DNA from: Erinaceus europaeus
Lineage: Eukaryota; Chordata; Mammalia; Eulipotyphla; Erinaceidae
DNA length: 64,000 bases
Reading direction: 5' to 3'
Assembly: GCF_950295315.1 (NCBI RefSeq)
Contig: NC_080166.1
Span: forward strand, 103,509,693-103,573,692
Part shown: piece after piece, positions 34,769-46,420 of the stretch
Layout: each line of letters begins with the position of its first letter
Position numbering within the stretch: position 1 is the stretch's first letter
Notes under the pieces: generated by a model
Told to the model about the DNA's origin: nothing
Seen by the model: the letters and a program-made list of their open reading frames with translations, nothing else
The model's database searches: none
Program-made: the position numbers and the translations under genes

Positions 34769-34814
34769 AAAAAAAAAAAAAAAACCCACATATCTTTAAA
34801 AAAAAAAAAAAAAG
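34769..34814 (+). other. L1 poly(A) tail interrupted by 13 bases
   Basis: A16 (34769-34784), then 'cccacatatcttt' (34785-34797), then A17 (34798-34814), then the target duplication. Two tails separated by unique bases suggest a very short 3' transduction or tail slippage. Confidence 0.8.
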
Positions 34815-34829
34815 AATATTCAGTTTTGA
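34815..34829. repeat. Target-site duplication, right copy
   Basis: 'gaatattcagttttg', identical to 27241-27255. Confidence 0.95.
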
Positions 34830-35420
34830 AATATACCAACAATAGTCTCTTAATTTGTTTTGTCCCTATATTGACACATAATAAAGAGCTGTTGAGTAAT
34901 GTTATATCAATGTAAGTAGATAAACTACTAATCTACAGTTAATCTTTCTACAAAGTTTGTTTAAATTATTCAAGTGATATTAAAAATAGTAAGTATGTAA
35001 GAATATGTTTGTTGTCTATAAGCATAATGACATACTGAATATCTGTAAATACCACATTTTATAATTCATAATTAATGGTTTTGAGATATTACTTAATAAG
35101 ATCACTTTTTATTAAAATGTTAATTATTAATGTATATGTATTCCATCTATAGAATACATTTTGTAATTGTATATTATCATTTAAATGTGTTCTATGTTAA
35201 TTTTTTTTAAAAATCATATCATTTGCATCTATTCTTAATAGGAGCAATTCACACATGAAGATGATTCTAAGTAGAAAATGAAAAGGCAAAAAACAATTCA
35301 CCTTATTTAGTTTAGGAGATCCAACTTTATGCTAGTCTTTGTCATCTATACCTAGATACAGAAAGTCACCTTGGGGCATATCATCTTTGTTTAGCCAAGA
35401 AGACATATGATTTTCTTTTT
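34830..35420. other. AT-rich flank, nothing recognised
   Basis: No supported feature. Confidence 0.5.
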
Positions 35421-35424
35421 TTAT

Positions 35425-35700
35425 TCATGCAAATGTTGTGCCAGAGGGCACATTACACAGGGTGAAGGTATAAAAAGGAATCATTATTTTCTGACAAAGG
35501 GAGATCCTTCCAGTCCTTGCTGCAGAGCTGTCACAAGGGCAGCAATGCCAGCTTCTATTGCAGACCAATGAATCTCCTGGGCATATAGAACTTGACACTG
35601 CATTCTTTCTACTCCATAACTCCAATCTTCAGGATCCCTCTGAAGGGCTATGGTATTGGAGGAAAAGACAAGAGACCAGAAGTATACATTCTGAGGGATC
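35425..35700 (-). repeat. Unclassified dispersed repeat, copy 1
   Basis: The reverse complement aligns by eye with 45655-45880: shared blocks include 'tgctgcccttgtgacag', 'gagtagaaagaatgcagtg' and 'cttcaccctgtgtaatgtg' versions. Divergence looks substantial. I do not recognise the family; an old LTR or DNA transposon is possible. Confidence 0.6.
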
Positions 35701-35829
35701 GAGTCTCTGGATGGTGACTTTATGCTCAGTGCTATAGACTGGATTTCGGGGAGGAGGGCTTGCTTCAGATGTCTATGTAGCTAAGGAGGATTATTTATTT
35801 GTTATGATTATTTGTTTGTTTCTATTATT

Positions 35830-36060
35830 TTTATGTTTTTATTTTGTTATTAGGAGGTCAACAGTTTGTAGTACAGTTATAGACATATGAGTACAATTTC
35901 TCATCTCACCAAGCTAAATATCTGGAAGAAACACTCATGCCCAAATTGGATCCATCAACATTCAATAGGACCTGAAAGTACCCCAACCCCCTACCCCTTT
36001 CTCCATATTTCTTTCCTGGAGTCCTTTGCTTTGGTACAATATATATACTTTATGTAAGAT
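35830..36060 (-). mobile_element. Possible old L1 3' UTR remnant, antisense
   Basis: 'cctttgctttggtacaatat' and the preceding C/T-rich part resemble the antisense remnants at 39838 and 48500. Diverged. Confidence 0.4.
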
Positions 36061-36289
36061 GATTTTTAAATGAATATGAACTTCTGTGCTCATCAATAAT
36101 GATATATATATATATGTACAAGATTCCATCAAAAAGAGCAGTGACAGTTTACAAGATAATTGAAATTACTAAGAAATGATAGCTGTGCTAGGTTGATTAG
36201 ACCATATGGTTTCTGATTACTTAAAATTTAGAAGATAGATAAATATCCAAGGGGTATAAGAAAAAGCCATTAAGAGAGGTTGTTCAGTC

Positions 36290-36460
36290 TAAGAGGTGGC
36301 ACAGCTGTAGAGCACAGAGTTTACAAACTTGTGGTCACAAATTCAATCCCAAATTTTAAACACGCAGAAGTGAGACCCTAATTCTCATCATTTATCATCT
36401 ATCTATCTATCTACCTATCTAGCTATCTATTTATCTATCTACCTATCTATGGATCATCTA
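36290..36460 (+). mobile_element. Old F-type SINE with (CTAT)n tail
   Basis: 'aagaggtggcacagctgtag' (box A region) and 'cacaaattcaatcccaaatt' (box B region), followed by an imperfect (CTAT)n at about 36388-36455. Confidence 0.5.
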
Positions 36461-37476
36461 TCATCTCTTTGCCATTTGTCAGAAGTGAATTTGTATTTTT
36501 ATATGGAAGTCTTTTAGAAAAAGACTTATTTATAAGGACAGGTCAAGATGGGAGAAAAGAGGATGGGTGCAAATTTAATTTTATGTTATACTCAATTAGG
36601 TAGTGACCACAAATTATTGTTGTCAAATATTATAGTGCATATACACGCAAATTCTTTGCAAGCAAAGTATCTGACTTTTCACTTTATCTGTTATATTGTA
36701 CCCATTTACAGTTGCTGCATTTTGAGGTATTTCTCAACATTTGTAACTAATGCCTAGAATAATAAGACCATGGAAAAATTATAAATATGTATTTTATTTT
36801 CTATTATGCTCTGTTAAAAAGAACAGTAACACAAAAACTAAACAGAAAATTACATGTAAGTAAAAAAAGTGCATAAATTAAAAAGAGTAAAAGTCAATTC
36901 TTTTAAGAAGATTACAGAATTTTTATGTGTTATACATAATAAATTTAGCTAACATAACTTTCTTTTGTCAGTTATTATAGAACAAATTATTTTTTTTAGG
37001 TTGTGCAAATGATGTAGACTCATTTGACAGCTAAATAGAAAACAGTCTTTGTTGTGGTTTAGATGTAGGCTCAAGAAGACAGATGCGAACCAAAATTTTT
37101 CATGTTTCCTCTCATTTACTTGGTATGTTGATTTTATTTTAATTATGTGTCAGATGACACAGTTAAACATTTCTAATTTTAAAAAAGTAGATGGCAACAA
37201 GCAAAATAATTCAAATGCTTTCCAACAGTTTTAAATTTCAAAGGCTGAACATCCTAAACGCATAATGCCTTCACAATCATCTATTTTTATCATGATCATT
37301 CCTTTTCTCACAGAATTTGATAAACTAATGTGTGCAAACTTAGACGTAGTGAAAGCAAAATCACTCTCGGTGATTTTTTTACAGCATAGAGATAGCATTT
37401 CTTCAATTATTTGGTAGATAAACTAAAATATGTAGTAAGAGTCCTTGAATATAAAGAACTGAAGGATAAAAATCCT
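36461..37476. other. AT-rich spacer, nothing recognised
   Basis: No supported feature. Confidence 0.5.
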
Positions 37477-37660
37477 GAGGCCAGCTGTGACACACTTGGT
37501 GAAGTTCACATATTGCCGTGCTCACAGATCTGGGTTTGAGCCCCTACTCCCCACCTGCAGGGAGGTAAAGTAGGTTTGCAACAGTCTTTCTATTTCCTCT
37601 CTCCTTTTCAATTTGTCTCTGTACTATTAAATATAATAGAAAGAAAAAGAAGTAGAGAAA
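37477..37660 (+). mobile_element. C-type SINE
   Basis: 'ggccagctgtgacacacttg' box A region, 'tctgggtttgagcccctact' box B region, truncated 'ggaggtaaagtaggtttgca', C/T body, A-rich tail. Confidence 0.75.
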
Positions 37661-37734
37661 GAAAAATTCTTTGATTTTATCTATCCCCCACAACACACAT
37701 TTAATTTTTAATTTAATTTTATTAATTTTAAAAT

Positions 37735-38690
37735 TAAAAATGTCAACACGACAGTAGGATAAAAGGGGAACAATTCCACATAATTTCCACCACCAGAGTT
37801 CCTTATTTCACTCCCTCTCTTGAAAACTTTCCCATTCTTTATTCTTCTGGGTACATAGACCCAGGGTCATTATGGGGTGCTGTGGGTGGAAATTCTGTCT
37901 TCTGTAATTGCTTCTCTGCTGAACATGGGTGTTGACAGGTCAATCCATACTCCCAACCTGTTTCTATCTTTCCCTAGTGGGGCAGACATCTGGAGAGATG
38001 GGGTTCCAGGGTACATTTGGTGAGATCATCTGCCTGGGGAAGTTAGGTTGGCATCATGGTAGCATCTGCAAATTGTTGGCTGAATAAATATTAAGGCATA
38101 AAGCAAAATAAATTGTCTAATAATCAGGAACCTAAAGGCAAGAATATAGCAGATGAAATTTGGGGTGTCCATTTTGGAAAAACCTAGTAGGTCTGTTTTA
38201 GGTATATTCCAAGGGGCCCATGGCTACTAATTTTTGCCTGAGCTCAACAGATAAAATGCAAGTGGACCAAAGGTATTGTCTTGGGAGATGGTGTCACAGT
38301 TGTACATAGGACTAGAAAGCTGGATCAGGGAAGACAGTAGTTCTCAAATATGGGAAAAGTATATAAATATTTTTAACTGTCAACCCCATCAATTTGACCT
38401 GAGGTCCATATTCTGTGCAGGAGCCTGTGCAACCTCTGCATCCTGTAGGTCTGAACTTGCATTCTGTGGTCATAGCTAGGAACATTCTAGGCTGCACCCA
38501 TTGCCTGACCCATCTTCCTGAAGTGGTAGAGTATTTTCATCCAACCTCCTTTCAGAGAAAGGGCAGTCCCTATCATTGCAAATCCACATTGAGGGCAAGG
38601 TCCTAGAGGTGCTCACAGAGGGGTCCATTATGTTGCTCCTGATGGAGATGATCAGTGACAACAGAGAGAGGGATCTGTTAGAAATTTGAA
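37735..38690 (-). mobile_element. Old L1 3' UTR, antisense, about 950 bp
   Basis: The left part is the antisense of the terminal L1 block ('cccagggtcattatggggtg', 'ttctgtaattgcttctctgc', 'gacaggtcaatccatactcc') and extends into older 3' UTR sequence shared with 44090-44640. It is the long version of the subfamily represented by 10078-10559. Confidence 0.75.
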
Positions 38691-38821
38691 GAAAAAAATT
38701 GAAGAAAAAAAAGTAAATAAAACTGTATTTTAGTATAGCTTAAATCTGCTGGAATAAACTTTAAGAAAACGATGACTTATTTCTTTCCCTCTTCGAAATT
38801 CACTTATTTTGATTAAAGTTA

Positions 38822-38992
38822 AAAAGAAATTGGGAGGGAAGGGGTGAGAGAGAAGAGAAACAGAGGCACACCTTCAGCATGATTTCACAGCTCATGAAGC
38901 TTTCCCCCTGCAGGTGCTGATCAAGGGCTTAAACCTGGAGTTGTGTATACCGCTGTGTGCACTGAAGCTGGAGAACCATCTCCTGGCCCCAG
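38822..38992 (-). mobile_element. C-type SINE
   Basis: 'aaagaaattgggagggaagg', 'catgaagctttccccctgca', 'caagggcttaaacctggagt', ending 'ccatctcctggcccca'. Confidence 0.8.
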
Positions 38993-39837
38993 GAAATAGT
39001 AATTGCTACACTTACCAATTATTATCATGCAGTTGTGTTTACATAGAGATTTATTGTTTGATGATTGCTTAACGCTATGTTCTTCAAGAGACTAAACACT
39101 AATTTCTTAGTGACTATTAAAATATATTTTTTATCTAGAGATATTTTAAGTCACTATGAAATAAGCATTCACAGAAACTATGATATTATAACACTCACAA
39201 AATTATAAAACAATGTTTTAGATCACTAAGTATTCGAAGAAGATTCATATTTCTAGTTATCCCTAAATATGTATGTGTTTTCTACCAAGCAAGTAAATTC
39301 CTAGCCCTCACAAAAACTAATTATTTAGTTTAGGTAACATGTTATTTATTTTTTTACTGATCTATTAAAATATCTAATAGCACAGTTTTGTGGGGATGGA
39401 ATAGACACAAACAGGACCATCATCTGGAGTTATTTAAACTATAACAATAAGGTGTTAACAAAAGATTACTGTTGTCCAAACAACTGGGTTTGACTAATGA
39501 AACAGAAATATTTTCTAGGAAATTTGGTCTCTCTGCAGAAATCCTCAAACTACACATTAATAGGTTGGCTTGTTTTCCTTTGAGATATAGATGGAAAATT
39601 TTGGTACTACAAATATCTATTTTAATCTTGTGATTCTTGGCTATAGGCTGTTCACTGAATGATTTAACTCTCCTCTTTAAAATATCATTTGTTTAAGTGT
39701 AAATAAGTCTCTTTCTCTCACCTGTATATGTATGTGCATGAGTAGACAGAATGGTGAAATATTTACAGGCCTCATAATGTGAAAATGAAGCACACGTGTG
39801 GGAAATATTTATATGTGTAGTGATTTGATTTTTTAAA
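38993..39837. other. AT-rich spacer, nothing recognised
   Basis: No supported feature. Confidence 0.5.
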
Positions 39838-40150
39838 CCTCTTTATTGGAGGATTAATGTTTTACATTCAACAGTAAAAACAATAGTTTGTACATACATA
39901 ACATTTCTCAGATTTCCACATAACAGTACAATCCCCATTAGGTCTTCTATCATCCTTTTTGGACCTATATTCTCCCTTCCATCCACCCATAATCTTTTAC
40001 TTTGGTGCAATACACCATCTCCAGTTAGGTTCTACTTGTGTTTTCTCTTCTGATCTTGTTTTTCAACTTCTGCCTGAGAGTGAGATCATCCCATATTCAT
40101 CCTTCTGTTTCTGATTTACGTTTAACGTAACATGTGATTTAATTTTTATC
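39838..40150 (-). mobile_element. Old L1 ORF2 end and 3' UTR, antisense
   Basis: Near 40075-40110 the antisense reads as the degraded ORF2 end ('tgggatgatctcact' on the minus strand), and 39840-40020 is the 3' UTR shared with 12720-12980. It is a different, older subfamily from the full-length copy. Confidence 0.65.
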
Positions 40151-40404
40151 CTATAAATAAATGTGTGATGATCATACCTGGTAGATTCATTTCAGTAATA
40201 TTTGCTATAATATAAATGTAAAACATTTTCAACTCTATTGGTATTCAAAATGAAATGTGTTTATAAATCTGTCCAGCTATTTCAGACTTATCAATTGCTT
40301 ATTATTTCATTAATTTATGTTTTTATAATAAGTTTGCACACAAGAAATTTAACAATTTTGAAATTTGAGCCACCCAGAAGTATCTGACACCTAAAAATAT
40401 TTTC

Positions 40405-40692
40405 TTTTTCTTCTTTCCTTTCTTTTAATATTCTTTTATTCATTTATTTTTCTTTTAGTCACCCTTGTTGTTTTTATCATTGTTGTAGTTATTGTTGTTG
40501 TTGCCAGATAGGACAAAGAGAAATGGAGAAAGGAGGGGAAGACAGAAGGGGAGAGAAAGACACCTGCAGACCTGCCTCACTGCTTGTGAAGAGACCCCCC
40601 CCTGCAGGTGGGGAGCCTGGGTTCGAACTGGGATTCTTACGCTGGTCTTGAATCATGTGCACTTAACCCGCTGAGCTACAGCCCAACCTCCT
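40405..40692 (-). mobile_element. B-type SINE
   Basis: Antisense: 'gttattgttgttgttgccag', 'aaagagaaatggagaaagga', 'cctgcaggtggggagcctgg', 'gttcgaactgggattc' (box B) and 'aacccgctgagctacagcc' (box A). Confidence 0.9.
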
Positions 40693-40822
40693 CTTTCTTT
40701 TTTTACCTGAGCACTGGTCAGCTCCAGCATATGGTGATGCAAAGAATTGAACTTGAGACTTTGGAGCCTCAGGAAATGAAAATTTCTTTGCATAAACATT
40801 ATGCTATCTACCCTTGCCCTAA
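40693..40822 (-). mobile_element. D-type SINE
   Basis: 'ctgagcactggtcagctcca', 'gaattgaacttgagactttg' (antisense box B) and 'cataaacattatgctatcta' (antisense box A). Abuts the B-type SINE head. Confidence 0.8.
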
Positions 40823-41013
40823 AATATTTTCTAATAATTATTTTCTTATTAACATAAAGCTTGAAGCACTTTTGAGAAAAAGATACACATTGATATTGTG
40901 TACAAAAGAAATTTCTCTTATAATGAAATAAATTCAATAAATGACTTATAATGTGTGAATGGACTATACACACCAGTATGAAAAAGGTCTGCCTGTAGAG
41001 AGGTATATTATTA

Positions 41014-41312
41014 TGCCAGTCTGGTGGTGGCACACCAGGTTAAGCGCACATAGTACCAAGCACAAGGACCTATGCAAGGATTCCAGTTGGAGCCCCCTGC
41101 TAGCCACCTACTGGAGAGTGGGTCGCTTCACAAGAGGTGAAGCAGGTCTGCAGGTGTTTTTCTCTCCTCCTTCTCTATCTTCCTCTCCCCTCTCAATTTC
41201 TTTCTGTACTATAAAAAAAAAATTAGAAAAATGACCACAGGAGTGTTAAATTCTATTTGTAGTGCCCACACCGCAGCCCAGTGACAACCCTGGAGTGGGG
41301 GAGGGAGATACA
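41014..41312 (+). mobile_element. B-type SINE
   Basis: 'ctggtggtggcacaccaggt' head, 'ccagttggagccccc' as box B region, 'cttcacaagaggtgaagcag', C/T body, A-run, diverged tail module and 'cagtgacaaccctggag' end. Confidence 0.8.
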
Positions 41313-42160
41313 TATAATTAAAATAAATTGAGCTAAAATAATTATAACAGGATGGAAAGTCCTACAAAATTCTGGAAGTTGCTATAATACTTAAAATGTA
41401 AGAGTATCATCAGTCTTTCCAGACTGTTTATCTCAATCTGTACTTTGAGAAATAACCATGAGATTCTGCAAATTGAAACAAAGCAAGAAAACTCTCAGAG
41501 AGCAACCTGTTCCTTCACATTGTGGCCATGGAGTAATGAAAGGTCATGGCCAGCCATCATCTGTCTCCATAATTTCATGAACAATTGACAAACACAATTT
41601 AGAAACTGCCAAAAAAGTGAAATTGATCTTGTTTTTAACAAAAATTCTATCTATCTATTTAGATTTCTCCCCTGTGGTATGATAGCAACAATGATAAAGA
41701 ATTCATTCCCATCCATCAGGAGGAGTATAAAAGCTCTGCTTTGTGAATGGTTTGATTTAGTTGACAGAATAGGAGTACCATTTAAATGATGTATCTTAGA
41801 ATCTGGAAATGTTCTAATATTAAAAACCCATACATTTATATTTAATATAGGCAGTATAATTTTGAAACAGCATAGCATATAAAGGTGTTAATTTGTCAGT
41901 AACTTTAGTTTGCTTGTGAGGCAATAATTGGAGTTCTCTGAAGATTAACAGTTCATTGACAGAAAATAGTTGACAATTTTTTGGTATAAGAAACGTATTT
42001 TCAGAAGATACTAAGGATTTATATGGCTAGCTCACATATTGTAAAGCCATTATAAATATTTTTAGAAAAAGAAAAATTCAATATAGTTATTCACAGAATA
42101 TGCAAATCATATTTTATGTGTAAATATATTACATTGGAGATTGAAGGTAGTGATTTATTT
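41313..42160. other. AT-rich spacer, nothing recognised
   Basis: No supported feature. Confidence 0.5.
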
Positions 42161-42365
42161 TTTTTATTTATTCAATGTTTTTAAAATATAATTATTTATT
42201 ACAGATAGTCAGAAATTGACAGAGAGGGAAAAGTATAGAGGGAAAGAGACAGAGAGACACCTGCAACCCTGCTTCCCCACTTACAAAGTTTTCCCTCTGC
42301 ATGTGGGGACCAGGGGCTTGAACCCCAGTCCTTGTGCACTTAACGTATGTACTCAACCAGCTCTG
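42161..42365 (-). mobile_element. C-type SINE
   Basis: T-rich tail, 'gaaattgacagagagggaaa', 'caggggcttgaaccccagtc', 'actcaaccagctctga'. Its head abuts an L1 piece. Confidence 0.8.
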
Positions 42366-42482
42366 AAATGTTGGAAGCACTGAGTTCCGTAATTGCTTCC
42401 TTGCTGAACATGGGCATTGACAGGTCAATCCATACTCCCAGCCTCTCTCTCTCTTTCCCAAGTGGGGCAGGGATCTGGGAAT
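42366..42482 (-). mobile_element. Old L1 3' UTR piece, antisense
   Basis: 'gtaattgcttccttgctgaa', 'attgacaggtcaatccatac', 'agtggggcagggatctggga': the conserved block of older L1 3' UTRs. Interrupted at 42483 by another C-type SINE. Confidence 0.7.
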
Positions 42483-42686
42483 TTTTTTTTTAAATATATC
42501 TTTATTTGTTAGATAAAGACAGGCAGAAATTGAGAGGTAAGGGGATGAAAGGGAGATAGACACCTGTAACACTGCTTTCACCACTCTCAAAGTTTTCCCC
42601 CTGCAGGTGGGGACCAGGGGCTCAAACCCAGATCTTTGTGCATTATAACGTGTGCTCAATCAGGTGCGCCACCACCCAGTTCCAAA
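42483..42686 (-). mobile_element. C-type SINE
   Basis: 'tttatttgttagataaagac', 'ccctgcaggtggggaccagg', 'ggctcaaacccagatctttg', 'caatcaggtgcgccaccacc'. Confidence 0.83.
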
Positions 42687-42689
42687 GAT

Positions 42690-42840
42690 TTTTTTGTTTG
42701 TTTGTTTTGTTTTTGTTTTTGTTTTAGGAGAGCACTGCTCAACTATGGCTTATGGTGGTTCTGAGGATTGAACCTGGGACCTTGGTACCTAAGGCATGAA
42801 GAGTCTTCTTGCATAACCATTATGCTCTCTACCCAGCCTT
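42690..42840 (-). mobile_element. D-type SINE
   Basis: T/GT-rich tail, 'gagcactgctcaactatggc', 'gaggattgaacctgggacct', 'cataaccattatgctctcta'. Confidence 0.83.
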
Positions 42841-42859
42841 TACTAAAGCTCTTTCCGTG

Positions 42860-43030
42860 CGTTGCTGCGACTTGATAGCTTGTTTATTTTTATCACTGAT
42901 TAAGTACTCCATTGTATGGATGCACCACAGTTTTTCTGTTCACCAATGAAAGAGGTTTCAGTTGTTTACAAGTTTCAAAAATTTTGAATAAAACCATTAT
43001 GTTCCATTTTAGGAGACTAATAATGGGATA
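42860..43030 (-). mobile_element. Old L1 ORF2 remnant, antisense
   Basis: 'actccattgtatggatgcac', 'cagtttttctgttcaccaat' and 'ttgaataaaaccattatg' are the antisense of the old ORF2 region encoding the 'tggtatatacacaatggaa' stretch. Frame destroyed. Confidence 0.55.
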
Positions 43031-44029
43031 TGTTTGTTTTAGTGGTTGCTTTTGTTCTTCAATGATATTTTATACCAAGTACCCTCATTTTAAGTTAAAT
43101 AAATTATTTGTAATTTTTGTAGGGATGAATTTGTTAGTGTGATAATTAATGTAAATTAACAGTAGATGTTGTTTTGTATATTGCATGTTACTAAAAGTTG
43201 TATTTGCTAGTATAATAGGACAAAAATATTTTTAGGACTACTGAATAGTTCTAAATTAATTAATGTAGTTCTCTATAATATTGCATTAGTAGCACAAACA
43301 CAATTAAATCTTATAGTACATAAATTTGAATTGGGCTCTTTAAGAATGAGTAATGGTTCAGAAAAGGAAGATATGGTGCCATAGGACATTACTTGTAATT
43401 AAATGTCAGCTTTGGAGTGGTTGTATATTTATTACTCTAGAATTAATTGATATCATAAGTCTTTTCTGTAGGTCCTAAGCCAAGGCCTGTCCTGCAAAAT
43501 CTGAAGAAAAAAAAAGGATTAATTAATTAATTAATTTTACTTTTCTTTCTTTTCACATGTCAAAAATAGCTCGACCTGTCACAAACTTACCCATTCTTTT
43601 ACCAATAAAAAACTGCTATAAAATATTGCTCATACATCATAACTGCTCAGTAGACATTTACAAATAAACTTTACCATATAAAAGACAATTCACTGTTATT
43701 TTTCCTATATTTGATCCTGATTATCCCAGAATAGAATGATTTCTACTGTTGGAAAAGGTCTGAGATGACTTTCCTAACAAAGAAGACTGTACTTTATTGA
43801 TTTGTACTTTAAAAATAGTAGGAAAGAATAACATATATATACATATATACTTTGAGTATATGTAATAGTGAATGAAAATATCATTAAAGACACACAAGAC
43901 ATTCTTGCACTTAGTTTTTTCAAAGTTGCCACATACTAGATGATAAATAAGTATAGACATTCTGTCTTCTTGTTGCTATGCTAGCCAACTTGCAGATGTT
44001 CCCAATAAGAAGGAAAGTCTATCCTTTCA
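43031..44029. other. AT-rich spacer, nothing recognised
   Basis: Includes a short (TTAA)n run near 43520. No gene or family repeat seen. Confidence 0.5.
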
Positions 44030-44089
44030 CTCTCTGATTCTGGGCTGATGATGAGATTTTGTCTTAAATGATTTGGGGTCTTCATGTTG

Positions 44090-44640
44090 AAACAAGCTAG
44101 GAAGTTAATTTTAGGTATATTCCAAGCTGCCCATGACATTACTATTTTTTACCTGAGCCGACAGCTAACATGCATGTGGGTTAAAAATACTGCCTAGGAA
44201 GGTGATGTAGAAGTTGGAACTAGTACTAGAAAGCTGGATTAGGGCAGAGAGTAGCTCCCAAATATAGGAAAACTTTACAAATACCTGTTAACTGTCAACC
44301 CCATCAGTCTGACCTAGGGCCCATGTCTATTCATATTTAGCACAGAAGCCTGTGTAACCTCTGCATCCTTGTTGGTCTGACCTCACATTCCATGTTCTCA
44401 GCTAGGTATGTTTTAGGCTGCACTTATTTCAGGACCAATCTTCCTCAAGTAGCAGAGTATATTGACTCAGGCTCCCTTTGGAGAGTAGGGCAATTTCCAC
44501 CAGTGTTGTTCTACATTGAGGGCAAGGTCCTATAGAGGCCCATGAGAGGATTTCTGATGTTCCTGATGGAGATGACCAGTGATGGTGAAGAGAAGGATCT
44601 GTTAGAGGTCTAGACCAACAACTTCTATTCGGTTGCAGGA
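44090..44640 (-). mobile_element. Old L1 3' UTR, antisense
   Basis: Aligns by eye over its length with 38190-38690 ('actagaaagctggatta', 'ctgtcaaccccatca', 'attgagggcaaggtccta', 'tcctgatggagatga' blocks). Its L1 assignment follows from that copy, which continues into the L1 end. Confidence 0.65.
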
Positions 44641-44929
44641 AGAAGTTCATGATAACCTAGCAGGTGACAAAGAATCAAGAGTGGAAATTAATCAGTGAAT
44701 AATACTCCCATAGCTTGTTAAGTTACAAAATATGAAATGTGATCATTTGAGTGAGGCCATCCTAGGTACATTCAGTAATCTAGTGACTCATTATCTGACA
44801 GCAGATGCATAAAAGTATCCAGCAGAGGTCAACTGAGCTGGCCCAAAGAATCATACTGCTGAGCCACAGCATTGTGGGTAAAGTCAAACATGATTTTACC
44901 TTTAAAGCACTAATTTTGCACTAGCTCAA

Positions 44930-45080
44930 TGTGCAGTAATATCCAAGTGTCCCACGTACCACATTTTCTTTATTCATCCACTGTCACTGGGCACTTAGGT
45001 TGTGTCCACCTTTTGCCTAATGTATAATGTGTTAAGCATGGGGATGAGTATATCTTTTTGAACTGATTTAATTTTTCTTG
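44930..45080 (-). mobile_element. Possible old L1 ORF2 remnant, antisense
   Basis: 'tctttattcatccactgtca' and 'cacttaggttgtgtccacct' resemble the antisense ORF2 end of old mammalian L1s. Confidence 0.5.
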
Positions 45081-45600
45081 AAAAATAATGGATAATAAAC
45101 CTTTCACAGAAAGTGAAATCATAATCTTTTATGGTAGTGCAATGCTGAAACTTGACATGATGAATATAATAACATTCAGGAATATGCAATTTCAGCTTTC
45201 AGTAAAACAAGAGCAAAAATGTCTCACTATGCTTTCATTAGCATTTTTAAAGAATATTTTCAACAGAATTATACAGACAGATGATAGCATATCATTTGTA
45301 CTTAAAAGAGTTTACATGAAACAGTCTCCTGGCATTCTGAATTATTCAGTGCAAAGATATGTAGCTGGTATAAAATAACATCACCAAATTTTTGTGACTT
45401 TCCATACACTATACTATTCCTCACTATTAAAGACTAGTGTGAATGTATTTCATAGGGCTGTTCTGACAAGGGGACCCCCTTTAAAAGATTCTTGATATAA
45501 ACAGAAAAAAAAAAAGGCAAAGCAGTAAACAGTCTTCCTCCTGGGTATTCACTCCACAGTACTAATCACAAGTCAGTCAGTCACCCAGAGGCTCACATTC
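45081..45600. other. AT-rich spacer, nothing recognised
   Basis: Open frame at 45088-45378 (96 codons) shows no recognisable domain and looks fortuitous. Confidence 0.5.
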
Positions 45601-45654
45601 CCCAAGTTGTAGTCTTTTTTTTTTTTTTTAACGTATCTATACCTCTAGACATTT

Positions 45655-45880
45655 CATACTAGTAGAGCATTCCTGAGGATTGGAACTATAGAGGAGAAAG
45701 AATGCTGTGTCTAGCTCTACACTCCCAGGAGGTTACAGGGTCTGCAGTAGAGTTAGCACAGCTGCCCTTGTGATAGCACTGCAGCTAACAAGCACTGGAA
45801 GAATCTCTTTGTCGGAACACATACCGCCTCCCTTTTAGCCTTCACTGTGTCATGTGCCTTCTTGCACAGTGGTATTTTCA
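45655..45880 (+). repeat. Unclassified dispersed repeat, copy 2
   Basis: Homologous to the reverse complement of 35425-35700 ('ggagaaagaatgctgtgtct', 'cagctgcccttgtgatagca', 'cttcactgtgtcatgtgcc'). Family not recognised. Confidence 0.6.
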
Positions 45881-46239
45881 CTTTGAGTTTTTAAAATGAC
45901 TTTATTTTTCTCAGCTGGTGGTCACAGTTAGTATTGTGTATGAATTCCACTTGCCTTGGAATCTCCCTTGGGACTCCTTTTGCACAATGGGGAGAAGATA
46001 CTGCCAATGTTTGTCCAACTGACTCTATCTTAAGCCATTTTAATCCAGCTCTGTGTCTTCTCTGTATTTCCCTCCTTTTGGCTACAGCATCAGGTGTGTC
46101 AGGAATAATTTTTCTTTCACTTTTATGTATGAAAATTTATTGTCTTCTCCCATGGCTTTCCTGTTTGTGTTGTAATGTCTGTTTATTTACTTCATTCATG
46201 GAACCCTGGCCTCACATATGCATAATTTCAACACTCCTG

Positions 46240-46420
46240 ATACTTTATTTTTTCATTCAAACTGAGAAACAGAGAGAGAAAACCAAAGAAAGACCTCACA
46301 ACACTAATGCTTCCTCCAGGGCTGTGTCATTCCTATGTGTTGGCTGGACGAGAACCTGGCCTGATAGATGATGGCAAGTCAGACCTGACTAAGTGGACTG
46401 TCTCTCCAGTCCCTGAAAAA
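46240..46420 (-). mobile_element. Degraded tRNA-like SINE
   Basis: Purine-rich 'gagaaacagagagagaaaac', then 'aaagacctcacaacactaat' and 'tggactgtctctccagtccc' follow the antisense layout of the D-type variants. Weak. Confidence 0.4.

Larger units (their letters stand above)
27256..34814 (+). mobile_element. Full-length L1 retrotransposon with intact ORF1 and ORF2
   Basis: A complete autonomous non-LTR retrotransposon of 7,559 bp: 5' UTR/promoter (27256-28622), ORF1, a 60-base inter-ORF spacer, ORF2, a 3' UTR of about 1.35 kb and a poly(A) tail. Perfect 15-bp duplications flank it. Neither ORF is interrupted, the CpG-rich promoter is not decayed, and the catalytic residues are present, all expected of a recent and possibly competent copy. 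Most other young L1 pieces in the window are its close relatives truncated at the 5' end. Whether it is active cannot be told from sequence. Confidence 0.97.

Noticed and set aside
45934..46371. 145-codon frame with hydrophobic stretches that could pass for membrane segments.
   Set aside because: T-rich DNA gives Leu/Phe/Ile-rich readings by chance, and the frame runs into a degraded SINE.
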